In this document: piece by piece, positions 5,213 through 6,229 of the stretch
Position numbering within the stretch: position 1 is the stretch's first letter
How the letters are laid out: the number at the start of each line of letters is the position of its first letter
Source of the DNA: UBA9676 sp036522155
GTDB lineage: Bacteria > Actinomycetota > Actinomycetes > Streptosporangiales > Streptosporangiaceae
Direction: 5' to 3'
NCBI GenBank assembly: GCA_036522155.1
Contig: DATDGI010000078.1
Span: 1-6,229 of the forward strand
Length of the DNA: 6,229 nucleotides
The notes under the pieces: model-generated
Told to the model about the DNA's origin: nothing
Seen by the model: the letters and a program-made list of their open reading frames with translations, nothing else
Database searches by the model: none
Made by a program: the position numbers and the translations under genes

Positions 5213-6229
5213 TCACCGGTCTGCATCCCGTGACTCTTGCCACGACTCGGTGTCCCAGCCGGCGCCATCGTCATCGGCGGGGTAGGTGTCCACCGGCCTG
5301 CGACGGCGTGGCGGGAGCGGCGGCAGCGGTGAGAGCACATCGTCATCCCCGGGCGGCCGGCCCCGGGGCACGCCCGCGCCGGCCACCTCACCATGGGCAG
5401 GCCCTGACCGCCCGCCGCGGCCCGGCCAGCCGAGCCGCCCGATCCGGCCGCCCCGCTGGCTCCCATCCGGCCGTCCGCCTTCGCCGCGGCCACGGCCACC
5501 GCGGGGGGCGGGCTCATAGCCCGGCTGGCCGCCGTAGCGCGGATCGGCGTCGTAGCCCGGCCGGCCACGGCCCGCGTCCGTGTCATAGCCCGGCCGGCCA
5601 CCGCCCGCGTCGCTGTCATACCCGGAACGCCCGTAGCCCGCCGCAGGGTCGTAGCCCGGCCGCCCACGGCCCGCATCGGTGTCATAGCCCGGCCGGCTAC
5701 GGCCCGCGTCGGTGTCATAACCGGGGCGGCCACGGCCCGGGTCGCTGTCATAACCGGGACGCCCGTAGCCGGCCGCAGTGTCGTAGCCCGGCCGCCCCCG
5801 CCCGGCATCGGTGTCGTACCCCGGCCGACCACGGCCCGCATCGGTGTCGTAGCCGGGCCGTCCCCGCCCGGCATCGGTGTCGTAGCCGGGCCCCCCGGGC
5901 GGCGGGGCGTACCCGGGTCGGCCGCCCCGGCCAGCCGGCACCGGCGGGTAGCCTGGCCCGCCTGCGCCTGGTGCATCCCGGCGTGGCAGGTCGCCGGTGT
6001 CACCGGGACCAGGCGGCGGGTGACCCCCGCCGTGGCGGGGCACCCGGCGGCCACGGGTCACCATTGTCGGGGCGTCCATGTCAGCGCCACCGGCCGCCGC
6101 CCCGGCGGCCGCCGGTACGCCCGTCCGGGCGGACAGGCCAGCCCGGCCGCCCATCACCTGGGTCGCTGCGGCATCCCCGGCCACCGGCACCGGTGGCCGC
6201 CGTACCGCCGGCCGGCCAGGCCGGTCCGG
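5213..6229 (-). CDS. Disordered repeat-rich C-terminal tail of a larger protein, possibly a family-2 glycosyltransferase (partial)
   Basis: The reading frame is open from the right edge to the TGA at 5213 (338 codons in view), with no convincing start, so the N-terminal part is outside the window. What is visible is wholly low-complexity: a Pro/Arg/Ala-rich stretch, eleven 11-residue repeats of the GRPGYDTDAGR type, a Gly/Arg-rich segment (RGGRGRGEGG), a PLPPLPP proline run, and an acidic, Trp-containing end (WDTESWQES). The frame is believed coding because codons in the repeats vary at synonymous positions (GAC/GAT, TAC/TAT, GGC/GGG/GGT) while the peptide is kept. There are no membrane segments or catalytic motifs here. 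In actinomycetes the gene just upstream of DUF5719 is often a large membrane glycosyltransferase with a variable charged tail, which is why I suggest that identity; it rests on context only. A separate small gene starting at ATG 6079 cannot be excluded. The DUF5719-type gene follows after 11 bases or with overlap. Confidence 0.6.
   Translation of the reverse strand, partial: PDRPGRPAVRRPPVPVAGDAAATQVMGGRAGLSARTGVPAAAGAAAGGADMDAPTMVTRGRRVPRHGGGHPPPGPGDTGDLPRRDAPGAGGPGYPPVPAGRGGRPGYAPPPGGPGYDTDAGRGRPGYDTDAGRGRPGYDTDAGRGRPGYDTAAGYGRPGYDSDPGRGRPGYDTDAGRSRPGYDTDAGRGRPGYDPAAGYGRSGYDSDAGGGRPGYDTDAGRGRPGYDADPRYGGQPGYEPAPRGGRGRGEGGRPDGSQRGGRIGRLGWPGRGGRSGPAHGEVAGAGVPRGRPPGDDDVLSPLPPLPPRRRRPVDTYPADDDGAGWDTESWQESRDADR
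5534..5896 (-). repeat. Eleven in-frame 33-bp tandem repeats (11-residue units)
   Basis: Eleven contiguous 33-bp units encode GRPGYDTDAGR and variants, all in frame and without spacers; more degenerate versions flank the block (GGPGYPPV and RPGYAPPP before it, GQPGYEPAP after it). Each unit holds one Tyr, one or two acidic residues and one or two Arg. Units 3-6 (5699-5830) and 7-10 (5567-5698) are a second-level duplication of 132 bp: 39 of 44 residues match in order, including the diagnostic AAGY unit followed by a DSD unit. The array therefore grew by single-unit slippage and also by duplication of a four-unit block. Confidence 0.93.

Noticed and set aside
5534..5896. Regular 33-bp repeats considered as a CRISPR array
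   Set aside because: The units are contiguous without unique spacers, are degenerate, and stay in frame within an open reading frame, so this is a protein repeat.
4294..6054. A 586-codon minus-strand open frame crossing the repeat region and half of the DUF5719-type gene
   Set aside because: It is a shifted reading of two better-supported genes; repeats make any frame appear repetitive, and synonymous variation fits the frame ending at 5213 instead.

Overview
The window is very GC-rich (well above 70% by eye), uses GTG starts freely and has G/C at nearly every third codon position. The gene set and order match a conserved actinobacterial chromosomal block, so this is most likely core chromosome of a high-GC actinomycete, perhaps a Streptosporangiales/Thermomonospora-type organism; the genus is a guess. 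I see no mobile element, CRISPR array, tRNA or rRNA.

Layout from left to right. On the minus strand, reading right to left from about 2934, lie a DUF3499-type small Cys-rich protein (2563-2934), a phosphomannomutase/phosphoglucomutase (manB, 1032-2387), a Trm112-like zinc-ribbon protein (825-1010) and an SIS-domain phosphoglucose/phosphomannose isomerase-like protein (1-828, cut by the left edge). The last two overlap by 4 bp. A short plus-strand gene (3176-3694), divergent from DUF3499, encodes a zincin-like metallopeptidase-family protein whose HExxH motif is degenerate. Convergent to it, two more minus-strand genes meet at 5213: a membrane-anchored DUF5719-type exported protein (3738-5201) and, upstream of it, the disordered C-terminal part of a larger protein that runs off the right edge (5213-6229). 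This tail carries eleven in-frame 33-bp repeats.

How the genes fit together. The isomerase-like protein and ManB are hexose-6-phosphate/hexose-1-phosphate enzymes that feed GDP-mannose synthesis for mannosylated envelope glycans. The same neighbourhood in mycobacteria (Rv3256c to Rv3260c, from memory) holds SIS protein, manB, DUF3499 protein, a divergent small protein and whiB2. In many actinomycetes a large family-2 glycosyltransferase, whiB and cofD/fbiA lie further along; the repeat-bearing tail is plausibly the end of that glycosyltransferase, but its catalytic part is outside the window.

I did not find a clearly new multi-gene system. The points most worth following are the degenerate metallopeptidase with an apparently leaderless start, the 11-residue R/Y/D repeat with a 132-bp higher-order duplication, and two uncharacterised small Cys-rich proteins flanking manB.
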